From CAVPGP01 sp963704025 (lineage in GTDB: Bacteria; Actinomycetota; Thermoleophilia; Gaiellales; Gaiellaceae), in the NCBI GenBank assembly GCA_963704025.1, contig CAVPGP010000005.1, positions 62,001 through 126,000 of the forward strand: DNA of 64,000 bases, in the 5' to 3' direction. A program made the position numbers and the translations under genes. Shown here one piece after another: positions 42,325 to 51,151 of this stretch (positions are counted from its first letter, which is position 1; each line of letters opens with the position of its first letter). The notes under the pieces were generated by a model. That model searched no databases and was not told the origin of the DNA. It saw only the letters and a list, made by a program, of their open reading frames with translations.

Positions 42325-43341
42325 ATGCGGGACGAAGGCCTCGCCGAGCTCCACACGCACCTCGGGGGGTCGGTGTCGTCGGACATCCTCTGGACGCTCG
42401 CACATGAGCAGGGGATCGCCCTGCCGGTCAAGGACTACTGGGAATTCGACCGGCTCGTCACCGTCTCGGACCCGCGCGGCGTCGCAAACCTCGACGCGCT
42501 CGATGCCATCTACCACTGGACGGAGCTGATCCAGTCGAGCCCGATCGCGGTCGAGCGAAGCGTGCACGGCGCGATCGGAGGCGCGTACCGCTCCCAGGGG
42601 ATCACCACGCTCGAGCTGCGCTTCAACCCGATGAAGCGGAACCGCGGCGGCGAGCGCGATCTCGACCACATCATCATGGCCGCAGTCCGCGGCCTCGACC
42701 GCGCGAGCCTCGAATACCCGCAGGTGCGCGCCGGCCTCATCCTGATGATGGATCGGACGTTCACGGCCGAGCAGAACGCGATCATCGTCGAGAAGGCGAT
42801 CAAGTACGCGTCGCGGGGCGTCGTCGGCGTCGACATCGCAGGCCCTCGGCCGGGCGGCGAGCGCTACCACTACCGTCAGATCGAGGAGCACGTCCAGACC
42901 TCCCGCGACGCCGGCCTCGGCGTGACGATCCACGTCGGCGAGGAGGGTGGCGAGTTCGGCGTTGAGGAGATCGCCGAGGTCGTCGACGCGCTCCGTCCTG
43001 ACCGCATCGGGCACGGGATCCTCGCCGCACGCGACCCGGAGTTGATGGGCGCGCTCCGCGATGCCGCAATCGTGCTCGAGATCTGCCCGACGTCGAACCT
43101 CCTGACGAAGGCGCTGCCGGATGTCGACGCAGTGCGCGAGACCTTTCGCGCCTTCGTCGACGCGGGCGTCCCCTTCACGATCGCGACCGACGGCCCCGAG
43201 ATGATGCGCACGCACTTGCGCGACGAGTTCGACCTGCTCACACGGATCGGCGCGCTCGACGAGTCTGAGCTACAGGAGGCCAATGCTCGGGGTCACGAGG
43301 CGTCGTTCGTCCGCCGCGAGCAGGTCGCCGCGGCGTCGTAG
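42325..43341 (+). CDS. Adenosine deaminase-like amidohydrolase
   Basis: This is a 338-residue TIM-barrel metal-dependent deaminase. Metal and substrate motifs in order are ELHTHLGGSVSSD, HVGEEGGEFG, RIGHGI, EICPTSNLLT and FTIATDGPEMMRT. In true adenosine deaminases the last motif is TDDP. Here the second Asp is Gly, so substrate preference may differ. The zinc ligands (two His, His, His, Asp) and the Glu are retained. The upstream gap contains a long GC inverted repeat (GTCGCGCGCG and its complement near 42258) and a possible -10-like TAGACT close to the ATG. Confidence 0.85.
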   Translation: MRDEGLAELHTHLGGSVSSDILWTLAHEQGIALPVKDYWEFDRLVTVSDPRGVANLDALDAIYHWTELIQSSPIAVERSVHGAIGGAYRSQGITTLELRFNPMKRNRGGERDLDHIIMAAVRGLDRASLEYPQVRAGLILMMDRTFTAEQNAIIVEKAIKYASRGVVGVDIAGPRPGGERYHYRQIEEHVQTSRDAGLGVTIHVGEEGGEFGVEEIAEVVDALRPDRIGHGILAARDPELMGALRDAAIVLEICPTSNLLTKALPDVDAVRETFRAFVDAGVPFTIATDGPEMMRTHLRDEFDLLTRIGALDESELQEANARGHEASFVRREQVAAAS

Positions 43342-43403
43342 CGGCGCAGGATTACGCCCTTCGGTCAATAGCCTCGCGGCGGGACGGTGAGTAGCCTCGC
43401 GCC

Positions 43404-43664
43404 ATGACCTCCGATGCCGCTTCTCCCCAGTTCACCGAGCGACAGCGGCAGGTCGTGGAGCTCCTCGCCGCCGGCCTCTCCAACGACGAGCTCGGCGAGC
43501 GCCTCGGGATCTCCCCGCGAACCGCAAAGGCTCATTGCGACGCGCTCCGCCAAAAGCTCGGCGTCACCCGAAGACGGCAGATTCCGGTGGCCTACCGAAT
43601 CGTCACCGGAGACGATCCGCTCCACAAAAGCCTCGTTGCGGCGCAAGCCGAGAACGGGGGCTGA
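43404..43664 (+). CDS. Stand-alone LuxR/GerE helix-turn-helix protein
   Basis: This is an 86-residue protein consisting almost only of a LuxR-type DNA-binding domain: FTERQRQVVELLAAGLSNDE, LGERLGISPRTAKAHCDALR, QKLGVTRRRQIPVAYRIV. There is no receiver or sensor domain. The ATG lies 62 bases after the deaminase gene. It precedes the large LAL regulator by 110 bases. Its binding surface may act on the same promoters, or it could work as a dominant modulator of larger LuxR proteins. Confidence 0.85.
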   Translation: MTSDAASPQFTERQRQVVELLAAGLSNDELGERLGISPRTAKAHCDALRQKLGVTRRRQIPVAYRIVTGDDPLHKSLVAAQAENGG

Positions 43665-43774
43665 CGGCACCTGCGCCCGCGGCCGATCGCCGGCCGCGGG
43701 CGCAGCAGTCCCGGGTGCGTTGACTTCGTAAAGTGCGTTGCTAACGTCAGGCGGGTTGCCGCAGAGGGGAGGGG

Positions 43775-46309
43775 ATGGCGGCGGGGACACCGATAACCGA
43801 GACGCAGCCGCACATCATCGAAAGACCGCGCCTGCTCAAGAAGCTCGACGAAGCGAAGGGCCGGCTGATCCTGCTGTTCGCACCGGCTGGGTATGGGAAG
43901 ACGACGCTCGCTCGAGCCTGGCTCGCCACCCGACCAACGTCGTGGTACGACGCGGCGCGGGCGGGGCGCGACATCGCGGTGCTTGCAAGCGGACTCGCCG
44001 AAGTTTGCGATGAGTTCGTAGAGGGATGCGCGCAACGTGTTCGCGAACGGCTGTCGGCAACGCGCGCGCCCGCCGAGGACGCCGTAGTGCTCGGCGACAT
44101 CCTTGCAGAGGATCTCGCGTCATGGCCTGCTGGCGCATGGCTCGCGATTGACGACTATCACCTGCTGGCCGATGCGTCTGGCTCCGATGCATTCATTGAG
44201 ACGATCTTCGATCGAACGAGAGTGAATCTTCTGATCGCAACCAGAACCCGTCCCGGATGGATCACCAGTCGACGGTTGATCTATGGAGAGGCCATTGAAC
44301 TCGATCAAAACTGGCTGAGAATGAATGTTGACGAAGCGCACGAGGTACTGCGTGGTCAGAGTCCTCGATTCATCAACGCTGTCGTTGAGCGCTCACAGGG
44401 ATGGCCCGCCGTCCTTGCGCTGGCCGCCCGCGTGCAGGATCCTCTGATCCGAACAGAGTCTCTCCCGGACGCGCTTCACGACTATTTTGCGGAGGAACTG
44501 TTTGGTACATTGCCGGGGGACTTCCAGCGCGACTTGCAACTCTTGGCTCTTGTCAGCGCGGCGAGTACGAGCGGGTTGAAATCTCTATTCCGCGAACGGC
44601 TCCTGCCACTGATTGCCGCCGGGCTCCGAGTTGGGTTCATAACCAGGTCTCATGAAACTGTCCAGATACATCCGCTGCTGAGAACCTATCTCGAAGCTCA
44701 GCTACTCGCCTCGACCGATCATTCATCCATTGTCGATACTGCCGTTGCGTTTCTGAACCGGGAGGGCCTTGCATACGAGGCCTTCGAGATCGCCGTCCGC
44801 TTCGATCGGCCAGACGAGATGATTCGGCTGATCGGATCAACCGGTCAGGCGCTCACGGAACAGGGCAAGCTCACGACACTCACGCGGTGGGTTCAAACTG
44901 CGCGTGCGCGTCACCTCACAGCGCCCGAGCTTGACCTTGCTGAGGCTCAGGTCGCCCTACACCAGGGTCGCTTCGACACAAGCGAGCTCGTGGCGTTGAG
45001 ACTCGCGCGGTCCGTCACTGACCAGCAGATTATTGCACGCGCATACGCCGTTGCTGGAGCCGCGGCTCATCTTGGGTCGAGCCCTGCGGCGTTTGACCAC
45101 TTTACGAAAGCAACGAAGAGCGACGAGCAAGACCTCGTCCTTCAAGCGCGGATTGGTCAATTCCTCTCGGCGCTTGAGTTCAAGCCGGAAATCACGCCGG
45201 AACTCATTGGTGAGATCACAGACGTTGACGGCTTGGATGCTGCTACAACGCTACGTCTTCTGGCTTACCAGGTCATGTACGGCCACCGGGCGGGCGATAT
45301 CGACGGCAAAGATCTTCGAACGGCTGTACGGCGCGCAGAAGCGGCCGAAGCGCTTCTTTCTCAAGTTGCAAATCCCCTCGCACGAACTGCCTATCTCAAC
45401 GTCCTAGGTTTTGCGAACAGCCAGCTAGGCAGATATCGACGCGCAAACGTCTTTGGGCGCCGTCTTATGGCCGAGGGGGTTCGCTACAAGATGGCGCTCA
45501 TGATGCCTTATGCCAACTTCATTCTCGCCGCAGCCGCGTTAGGACGAAGAAATCTCACTCGCGCAGCAGAGGTTTGCGAAACCGCCATCGCGCAGGCGCA
45601 AAACCTCGGCCACACTTATGCCGAGATGAATGCCGTCGCGCTGCTGGCAAGGATCTGTTTTGCGTCTGGCAACAGCGAACGTGCTATTGAGCTCACAGAC
45701 GTAGACCTCGATCGGCCGCCGCTGCCAGCTTTGGTCGCCGAGTTCGTGACCCTCCGTGCGCTGATCTTAGCGGCCACCGGAGACTATTCGGCCTCAAATG
45801 ACGCGCTTGAGATGCCGCAAGGTAAATTCCACGACGGACAGATCAACGCGCTTCGCGAGTGCGCCACTGCGATCATGTTGGTGCGCAATGGATCGGGTAG
45901 ACGCGACGAGGCCGGTCGCCTCGTGGAAAGGGTTCTTGCACGCGGCCAGATCGACACGTTTGTCTGTGCGTACCGGGCTTGTCCAGACATTCTTGAGCTG
46001 GCGGCAGCAAACCGTCGCTGGCGGCCAGCAATCTCTCAGATTCTTATCGAGACTAAGGATGTGGCCTTGGCTGAACGGGTTGGTCTCGCGGCTAACTCGC
46101 CTCGACCAAACGACGTGTTTTCGCCGCGCGAACAAGAGGTCGTGGACCTCCTTGCTCAGGGGCTGCGGAACAGAGAGATCGCCGAGCGGCTCTTCATCAG
46201 CGAGGTGACCGTAAAGGCTCACTTAAGACGAGCGTACAGGAAGCTCGGTGTCCGCTCTCGCGTTGAGGCTTTGGTGGCGCTTCAAGACCAGCAAGACCAG
46301 CAACTCTAG
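43775..46309 (+). CDS. MalT/LAL-type LuxR family ATP-dependent regulator
   Basis: This is an 844-residue regulator. The N-terminal STAND-type ATPase has Walker A LLFAPAGYGKTTLARAW and a Walker B-like WLAIDDYHLL. The central 450 residues are helical TPR-like repeats (for example ARTAYLNVLGFANSQLGRYR). The C-terminus is a GerE helix-turn-helix (FSPREQEVVDLLAQGLRNRE, then VTVKAHLRRAYRKLGV). Such proteins bind a small inducer through the TPR region. GC content and codon use (many A/T third positions) are clearly lower than in flanking genes, suggesting transfer. It ends 4 bases inside the convergent HD-GYP gene. Confidence 0.9.
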   Translation: MAAGTPITETQPHIIERPRLLKKLDEAKGRLILLFAPAGYGKTTLARAWLATRPTSWYDAARAGRDIAVLASGLAEVCDEFVEGCAQRVRERLSATRAPAEDAVVLGDILAEDLASWPAGAWLAIDDYHLLADASGSDAFIETIFDRTRVNLLIATRTRPGWITSRRLIYGEAIELDQNWLRMNVDEAHEVLRGQSPRFINAVVERSQGWPAVLALAARVQDPLIRTESLPDALHDYFAEELFGTLPGDFQRDLQLLALVSAASTSGLKSLFRERLLPLIAAGLRVGFITRSHETVQIHPLLRTYLEAQLLASTDHSSIVDTAVAFLNREGLAYEAFEIAVRFDRPDEMIRLIGSTGQALTEQGKLTTLTRWVQTARARHLTAPELDLAEAQVALHQGRFDTSELVALRLARSVTDQQIIARAYAVAGAAAHLGSSPAAFDHFTKATKSDEQDLVLQARIGQFLSALEFKPEITPELIGEITDVDGLDAATTLRLLAYQVMYGHRAGDIDGKDLRTAVRRAEAAEALLSQVANPLARTAYLNVLGFANSQLGRYRRANVFGRRLMAEGVRYKMALMMPYANFILAAAALGRRNLTRAAEVCETAIAQAQNLGHTYAEMNAVALLARICFASGNSERAIELTDVDLDRPPLPALVAEFVTLRALILAATGDYSASNDALEMPQGKFHDGQINALRECATAIMLVRNGSGRRDEAGRLVERVLARGQIDTFVCAYRACPDILELAAANRRWRPAISQILIETKDVALAERVGLAANSPRPNDVFSPREQEVVDLLAQGLRNREIAERLFISEVTVKAHLRRAYRKLGVRSRVEALVALQDQQDQQL

Positions 46310-47679
46310 GCCACGATCGCGTTCCTCAGATCTGGAGTACGCTCTGCGGCCGAAGCCTTTGCCTCCTGGCTTGCGAGCTGAAAATCTGCACGTGTTCCGC
46401 AGCGATACTCCTCCGATGATCCCGCAAGGATTGCCTCGAACGCCGCAACGACACTTGTGTCAAACTGTGTCTCAACTGCTTGCGCGAGACGCAGGCGAGC
46501 AACCCGACTAGGCATTGCATCGCGATAGGGTCGATCGGAAGTCATCGCGTTGTAGGCATCAGCGACTGAAAGGATTCGGGCCAATTGAGGGATCGCGTCG
46601 CCACTTAGGCCATCCGGATATCCGTTCCCATCAAATCGCTCATGGTGATGGCGAACCACCGATGCAATCTCGGCGTAGTCATCGACCTTCGCCAGGATGC
46701 CTTGGCCTATCTCAGAATGACGTTCCATCAGCCGACGCTCCTCAAGGGTAAGAGCGCCTGGCTTTTCGAGTAGACCGGGAGGCAGGCCGATCTTGCCAAT
46801 GTCGTGAACGAGTCCACAGACGTGGACGAGCCGCTGTTGGTCGTAACTCAATCCCATTCGAACTGCAATATCCCGCGCGTAGATCGCCACGGCGGCGGAG
46901 TGCCCCGCTGTGTAGCGATCCCTCGCGTCCAGGGTAGCCACGAGTGCCGTGGCAAACGAAAGGTTGGCCCGCTCGAGTTGGTCATTAACTGACGCAAGGC
47001 TCTCCGCCAATTGTCGCTGCTGCTGGTAAAGCGAGAACAACCGTTGAGCTGCCAGCGCGGGCACGAGGAACAGGGCCAACGTCCAGGGAGAGACCTGCGC
47101 GTACGCGATTGCAAGCAGCGCGACAACTGGAGCATAGAGCGGGATCGACGCGATGATGGCGGGACCTGCAGCTTTAAGCGCTTCCGTTGCATCGCCTCCT
47201 CGCAATCGCAGCGTGTAAGTCGCGAAGGCAACATCAGTCGCCTCAGCGACGACCGAGGCAACCGCAGTGGAGATGACGATCGTCCCCATGTCGCTGAACA
47301 ACCCGCTGGCGGCGAGGGCGGCGAAGCCTGCGAGGGCGCCGGTGAGGGCGCGCGTCGAGGTGTAAATGCCCCATTTCAAGTATGGGAACCGCAAATCGCC
47401 AAGGAACGAGGCAGCTCCCACCAATGCTCCAGCTGCCGGGCCGAAAACGACAGCAGCGAAGACTGTCGGAACAAGCGATATAGACGCCTCGGAGTTCGGG
47501 CCTAATCTCACACGGGCACGTTCGGCTACCGCAGCCACCAAACAGAGGCCGGTAACAGCCACTGGACTACCCACCCCAACGCCCGCAATCAAGAGAACGG
47601 CGAACGTTGACAGCGCGGCGCTGGCCAAGACCACTTGGTACGCCACAAGGGGCTCGATGTGAATGTCAGTTAGTGACAC
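46306..47679 (-). CDS. Membrane HD-GYP domain protein (putative c-di-GMP phosphodiesterase)
   Basis: This is a protein of about 457 residues. The N-terminal 220 residues carry roughly eight membrane segments of a MASE-like sensor. After a coiled-coil linker (LYQQQRQLAESLASVNDQLE) comes an HD-GYP domain: GHSAAVAIYARDIAVRMGLS, CGLVHDIGKIGLP, and RHHHERFDGNGYPDGL with the GYP. HD-GYP domains hydrolyse c-di-GMP or 3'3'-cGAMP. It starts at GTG (a TTG one codon earlier is possible) and is convergent with the LAL regulator, sharing its lower GC. A small peptide ORF lies divergently upstream. Confidence 0.9.
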   Translation of the reverse strand: MSLTDIHIEPLVAYQVVLASAALSTFAVLLIAGVGVGSPVAVTGLCLVAAVAERARVRLGPNSEASISLVPTVFAAVVFGPAAGALVGAASFLGDLRFPYLKWGIYTSTRALTGALAGFAALAASGLFSDMGTIVISTAVASVVAEATDVAFATYTLRLRGGDATEALKAAGPAIIASIPLYAPVVALLAIAYAQVSPWTLALFLVPALAAQRLFSLYQQQRQLAESLASVNDQLERANLSFATALVATLDARDRYTAGHSAAVAIYARDIAVRMGLSYDQQRLVHVCGLVHDIGKIGLPPGLLEKPGALTLEERRLMERHSEIGQGILAKVDDYAEIASVVRHHHERFDGNGYPDGLSGDAIPQLARILSVADAYNAMTSDRPYRDAMPSRVARLRLAQAVETQFDTSVVAAFEAILAGSSEEYRCGTRADFQLASQEAKASAAERTPDLRNAIVA

Positions 47680-47751
47680 CAAAGTCTTGCATATCCCCCG
47701 AAAGGGTTATAGGCTCCGCCTGCCGTCAGTTCCCTATCGAGGAGCGCTTCA

Positions 47752-47814
47752 ATGCGCAAAATCTTCCGCCGTGCCGTGTCGCGTGGTCTCGCGACCGGGC
47801 TTGTCAACTGGTAG
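47752..47814 (+). CDS. Possible 20-residue cationic peptide gene
   Basis: This is a short frame with ATG at 47752 and TAG at 47812-47814. It is preceded by GAGGAG at 7-base spacing, a ribosome site as good as any in the window. The predicted product is MRKIFRRAVSRGLATGLVNW: a basic N-terminal half, then a mildly hydrophobic end. It lies in the 260-bp gap upstream of, and divergent from, the HD-GYP gene. It could be a signalling or leader peptide, or chance. Nothing else in this gap looks coding. Confidence 0.4.
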   Translation: MRKIFRRAVSRGLATGLVNW

Positions 47815-47865
47815 AGCCGACGCAGTTTCCGGTTTGACAACGGTTGTTGCATCCCTTGTTCGGGG

Positions 47866-47888
47866 GATATCCACAGCCGGTGGATAAC
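47866..47888. repeat. Inverted pair of DnaA-box-like sequences
   Basis: TATCCAC and GTGGATA form a 7-bp inverted repeat around a 5-base centre. Each half resembles a DnaA box (TTATCCACA) with one or two changes. It is a single pair only, not an origin. Confidence 0.35.
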
Positions 47889-47916
47889 CGGGGGAAAGTC
47901 GGAAGAGGGCAGCTTG

Positions 47917-47942
47917 GGCCCGGGCTGGGGAGCCCTCGGGCC
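47917..47942 (-). terminator. Hairpin directly after the 47.9-kb LuxR-type gene
   Basis: On the minus strand GGCCCGAGGGCT pairs with AGCCCGGGCC (one bulged base) around CCCC, starting at the base after the stop codon. No U-run follows. Confidence 0.55.
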
Positions 47943-48272
47943 TTAGCTGATTAGCCCGCGGCGAAAGCCAACGGCCACAGCGTGGGCCCGACTGCGCGAC
48001 TGGAGCTTGGCCAGCAGGTGGCGGACGTGCGACTTGACCGTCTCCTCGCTCAGGAAGAGGCGCTGGCCGATCTCACGGTTCACGAGGCCGTCCGAGATCA
48101 GTTGAAGAACCTCGATCTCGCGGTTCGTCGGCTCCTGCTCGAGCTCCTGAACCGGGGGTTGGAACGGGATCACCGCGCCGACGCCGTTGGATCGGCGCGC
48201 AGCGGCCGCCTCGAAGCGGCGCTGGTGGTCCATGTAACGGCTCAGGATCTCATTGCGCTGTGCAGCGTCCAC
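47943..48272 (-). CDS. Small LuxR/GerE helix-turn-helix regulator
   Basis: This is a 109-residue protein. The first 45 residues are helical and charged (MDAAQRNEILSRYMDHQRRF) with no recognised domain. The remainder is a GerE DNA-binding domain: PTNREIEVLQLISDGLVNRE, IGQRLFLSEETVKSHVRHLL, AKLQSRSRAHAVAVGFRRGL. It is an orphan regulator without a receiver. With the 86-residue HTH protein at 43.4 kb it brackets the LAL/HD-GYP island. The hairpin after its stop suggests monocistronic expression. Confidence 0.85.
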   Translation of the reverse strand: MDAAQRNEILSRYMDHQRRFEAAAARRSNGVGAVIPFQPPVQELEQEPTNREIEVLQLISDGLVNREIGQRLFLSEETVKSHVRHLLAKLQSRSRAHAVAVGFRRGLIS

Positions 48273-48325
48273 GAGGGCATGATCGGCTCAGCGGGAATGC
48301 GGCTTTAGCACGACTTCTCACCCTT

Positions 48326-49078
48326 TCAAGGGAACGCGGAGGCTTGCTGCCATCGGACAACGCGTCCCGACGGTGCGACAAGGCGATCCGGACGCGCGAG
48401 TCTTGATACTGAATCGTCACAGTTCCGTGCAGGCCGCCCGACTAGGATCGACACTGGGTGGTGGGCCGGGGTGCCCCAGCGAATCTCCGCAAATTGCGCT
48501 AAAGCCTGACCAGCCGCCGACGCCTCGCACCGCAGCGATGCTGGCTCGGGCTCCTCGAGTACGCCGAGGTTGTCGCGCCCCGTCGAGTGGAGGATGCGGC
48601 CGCCGCCCAGCCAGAAGGCGATGTGATCTGCGTCGCCGTCCGCAGGCCCGTACGTGATCAGGTCGCCCTTCCGCAAGTCGTCCGCCGCGACGTGGACACC
48701 CGCCGCTTCCTGCTCGTCGGCGTCGCGCGGCACGAGTCTGCCGAGCCGGCGGTAGGCCATGTGCACGAGGCCTGAGCAGTCGATGCCCTGCTCGGTCATC
48801 CCACCCCAGAGGTAGGGCGAGCCGAGATAGCCGCGCGCCTCCTCGACCGGGTCGCCGGCGCGTGCGGCCGGCAGCGTTCCCGCCCCGCTCGCGAGCGCTT
48901 CCACGCGGATCCACCCGGGATAGTCGTAGGCCGTGACCACTCGGCACCAGCCGCCCCGCTGCTCCTCGACTCGCAGCGGCTCGCCGCGAAGCGCCTGGGT
49001 GAGCTGCTCCGCAGAGTCGTCCGGCTCGGCCCGGATCGGCGCGACCTCGACGCCGCAGCTACGTGGGTGGAGGCTCAT
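48326..49078 (-). CDS. NlpC/P60 family cell-wall hydrolase
   Basis: This is a 250-residue protein. The N-terminal 75 residues form an SH3-like domain (EPLRVEEQRGGWCRVVTAYD; YPGWIRVEAL). The NlpC/P60 catalytic domain follows with Cys in GIDCSGLVHMAYRRLG and His in DHIAFWLGGGRILHS. The family cleaves D-Glu/meso-DAP bonds in peptidoglycan peptides. No signal peptide is seen, so it may act on imported muropeptides. Placement as the last gene after a peptide ABC importer supports that, as for YkfC-type enzymes. The ATG lies 20 bases inside the ATPase gene. The last 40 residues look unlike the family. Confidence 0.82.
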   Translation of the reverse strand: MSLHPRSCGVEVAPIRAEPDDSAEQLTQALRGEPLRVEEQRGGWCRVVTAYDYPGWIRVEALASGAGTLPAARAGDPVEEARGYLGSPYLWGGMTEQGIDCSGLVHMAYRRLGRLVPRDADEQEAAGVHVAADDLRKGDLITYGPADGDADHIAFWLGGGRILHSTGRDNLGVLEEPEPASLRCEASAAGQALAQFAEIRWGTPAHHPVSILVGRPARNCDDSVSRLARPDRLVAPSGRVVRWQQASAFP

Positions 49079-50144
49079 ACGCGCCGGTCGGTTGCAGCGT
49101 CGGCTCGAAGACCGCCTCACGCGCCTGGGGCAGGATCCGCCCGGCCTTGATCTCCTCGGCCCAGTGGCAGGCGACGACGTGCCCGGCCTCGCCGAGCGAG
49201 CGCAGAGGCGGCGCGTCGTCGCGGCACCTGGTCGGCTGCACGTACGGGCACCGCGTGTGGAATCGACACGCGTGCGGAGGGTTCGCGGGGCTCGGCAGGT
49301 CGCCTGCGAGCAGGATGGTCTCTCGCTGCCGCTCTACCACCGGGTCGGGAATCGGCACCGCCGAAAGGAGCGAGATCGTGTACGGGTGCAGTGGATCCTC
49401 GTAGAGGTCGTCCGCCGGCGACACCTCCACGATCGAACCCAGGTACATGACGGCGATCCGGTCCGAGATGTGCCGCACGACGGCCAGATCGTGGGCGATG
49501 AAGAGGTACGTCAGCTCGAATTCGTGCTGAAGCTGCTCCAGCAGGTTGATGATCTGTGCCTGGATCGAGACGTCGAGCGCCGACACAGGCTCGTCCGCGA
49601 CGATGAAGTCGGGGTTGACCGCGAGCGCCCGTGCGATCCCGATTCGCTGGCGCTGGCCGCCGGAGAACTCGTGCGGGTAGCGGCTCGCCGCATCGGCCGG
49701 CAGGCCCACGATCTCCAGCAGCTCGAGCACGCGGCGGCTCGTCTCCTTCCTCGAGCTGACCAGGCCGTGCACCCGCATCGGCTCGCCGACCATCCGGCCG
49801 ACGGAGTGCCGGGGGTTCAGGGACGCGAAGGGATCCTGGAAGATCATCTGCATTCGACGCCGCAGCGGCCGGAGCTGCGACTCCTTCAGCGACGTGATGT
49901 CCTGGCCGTCGAACTCGATCCTCCCGCCGGTCGGCTCGTAGAGGCGGATGGTCGCGCGGCCCACGGTGGACTTGCCGCAACCGGACTCGCCAACGAGCCC
50001 GACGGTCTCGCCGCGGGCGATCTCCAGCGAGATGCCGTCGACCGCCTTGATGTCGCCGACGTGCCGGTCGAGGACGAGGCCCGACTGAATCGGAAACCAG
50101 ACGCGAAGATCCTCTAGCTTGACGAGCGGCGTGTCCTCGCTCAC
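49059..50144 (-). CDS. dppF: Peptide ABC transporter ATP-binding protein (DppF/OppF)
   Basis: This is a 361-residue ATPase. Walker A is GESGCGKST, the Q-loop is MIFQDPFASLNPR, the signature is FSGGQRQRI and Walker B is FIVADEPVSALDVS. The C-terminal oligopeptide-transporter domain (HPYTISLLSAVPIPDP; CRFHTRCPYVQPTRC) has the four cysteines that bind an iron-sulfur cluster in some homologues. It pairs with DppD encoded just upstream (4-base overlap) to power the DppBC channel. Confidence 0.93.
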   Translation of the reverse strand: MSEDTPLVKLEDLRVWFPIQSGLVLDRHVGDIKAVDGISLEIARGETVGLVGESGCGKSTVGRATIRLYEPTGGRIEFDGQDITSLKESQLRPLRRRMQMIFQDPFASLNPRHSVGRMVGEPMRVHGLVSSRKETSRRVLELLEIVGLPADAASRYPHEFSGGQRQRIGIARALAVNPDFIVADEPVSALDVSIQAQIINLLEQLQHEFELTYLFIAHDLAVVRHISDRIAVMYLGSIVEVSPADDLYEDPLHPYTISLLSAVPIPDPVVERQRETILLAGDLPSPANPPHACRFHTRCPYVQPTRCRDDAPPLRSLGEAGHVVACHWAEEIKAGRILPQAREAVFEPTLQPTGAYEPPPT

Positions 50145-51151
50145 GCGGTGATCGCCTCACGCTCGCGCTTCCACTCGTCCTCCGGCACCGGGTTGAAGCA
50201 CGCGACCCGATGGCCCGGCTCGATCTCCTCGAGCGCAGGCACCTGCTGCCGCGACTCTTCGACCTCGAACCGGCAGCGCGGCGCGAAGGGGCACGCAGCC
50301 GGGGCGCTGAGCATGTCGCGCGGCGCGCCGGCGATCGGCGTCAGTGCGCTCTTCCGAACCGCGTCGAGTCGGGGGATCGACTGGAGCAGGCCGAGCGTGT
50401 AGGGGTGTCGCGGCCGCGCGAAGAGATCCTCGACGGTGGCCGTCTCGACGAACGTGCCGGCATACATCACGTTCACGCGCTCACACATGCCGGCGACGAC
50501 GCCGAGGTCGTGCGTGATCATGATCAGCGCCGTGTCGCGTTCCGCGACGAGATCCTTGAGCAGGTTGAGGATCTGCGCCTGGATCGTGACGTCGAGAGCT
50601 GTCGTCGGCTCGTCCGCGATCAGGAGCTTCGGCTCGCACGCGAGCGCCATCGCGATCATCGCGCGCTGCCGCATCCCGCCCGAGAACTGGTGCGGATAGT
50701 CCCGGAGGCGCGCCTTCGCGCTGGGGATCCCGACCTGGTCCAGGAGCTCCGCGGCGCGCTTGTTCGCCGCGTCCTTCTCCATCCCGAAGTGCGTCTCGAG
50801 TGCCTCGCGGATCTGCCGGCCGATGGTCAGGACCGGATTCAGCGACGTCATCGGATCCTGAAAGATCATCGCCACCTCGCGACCCCGGACCGACCGCAGC
50901 TCCGCGTCCGAGAGCTTCAGGAGGTCTCGCTCGCCGAAGAACGCCGACCCGCCGGTCACGTTTCCCGCGCGCGGCAGGATCCCGAGCAAGGCGAGCGAGG
51001 TCACCGACTTGCCGCAACCGGACTCGCCCACGATTCCGAGCGTCTCGCCCGGTGCGATGTCGAACGAGATGCCGTTGACGGCGTAGACGGTGCCGCGGCT
51101 CGTCCAGAACTGGACGCGGAGATCGTCGACCGAGAGCAGCGGCTCCCTCAC
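50141..51151 (-). CDS. dppD: Peptide ABC transporter ATP-binding protein (DppD/OppD)
   Basis: This is a 336-residue ATPase starting at the GTG that overlaps the dppC stop. Walker A is GESGCGKSV, the Q-loop is MIFQDPMTSLNPV, the signature is FSGGMRQRAMIAMALACEPK and Walker B is LLIADEPTTALDVT. The C-terminal domain is HPYTLGLLQSIPRLDA and CPFAPRC. The same frame is open much further upstream but that part is antisense to nothing coding in this direction and is covered by dppC. Confidence 0.93.
   Translation of the reverse strand: MREPLLSVDDLRVQFWTSRGTVYAVNGISFDIAPGETLGIVGESGCGKSVTSLALLGILPRAGNVTGGSAFFGERDLLKLSDAELRSVRGREVAMIFQDPMTSLNPVLTIGRQIREALETHFGMEKDAANKRAAELLDQVGIPSAKARLRDYPHQFSGGMRQRAMIAMALACEPKLLIADEPTTALDVTIQAQILNLLKDLVAERDTALIMITHDLGVVAGMCERVNVMYAGTFVETATVEDLFARPRHPYTLGLLQSIPRLDAVRKSALTPIAGAPRDMLSAPAACPFAPRCRFEVEESRQQVPALEEIEPGHRVACFNPVPEDEWKREREAITA

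Noticed and set aside
47866..47888. Replication origin suggested by DnaA-like boxes
   Set aside because: Only one imperfect pair is present, with no dnaA, dnaN, AT-rich unwinding region or box cluster nearby.
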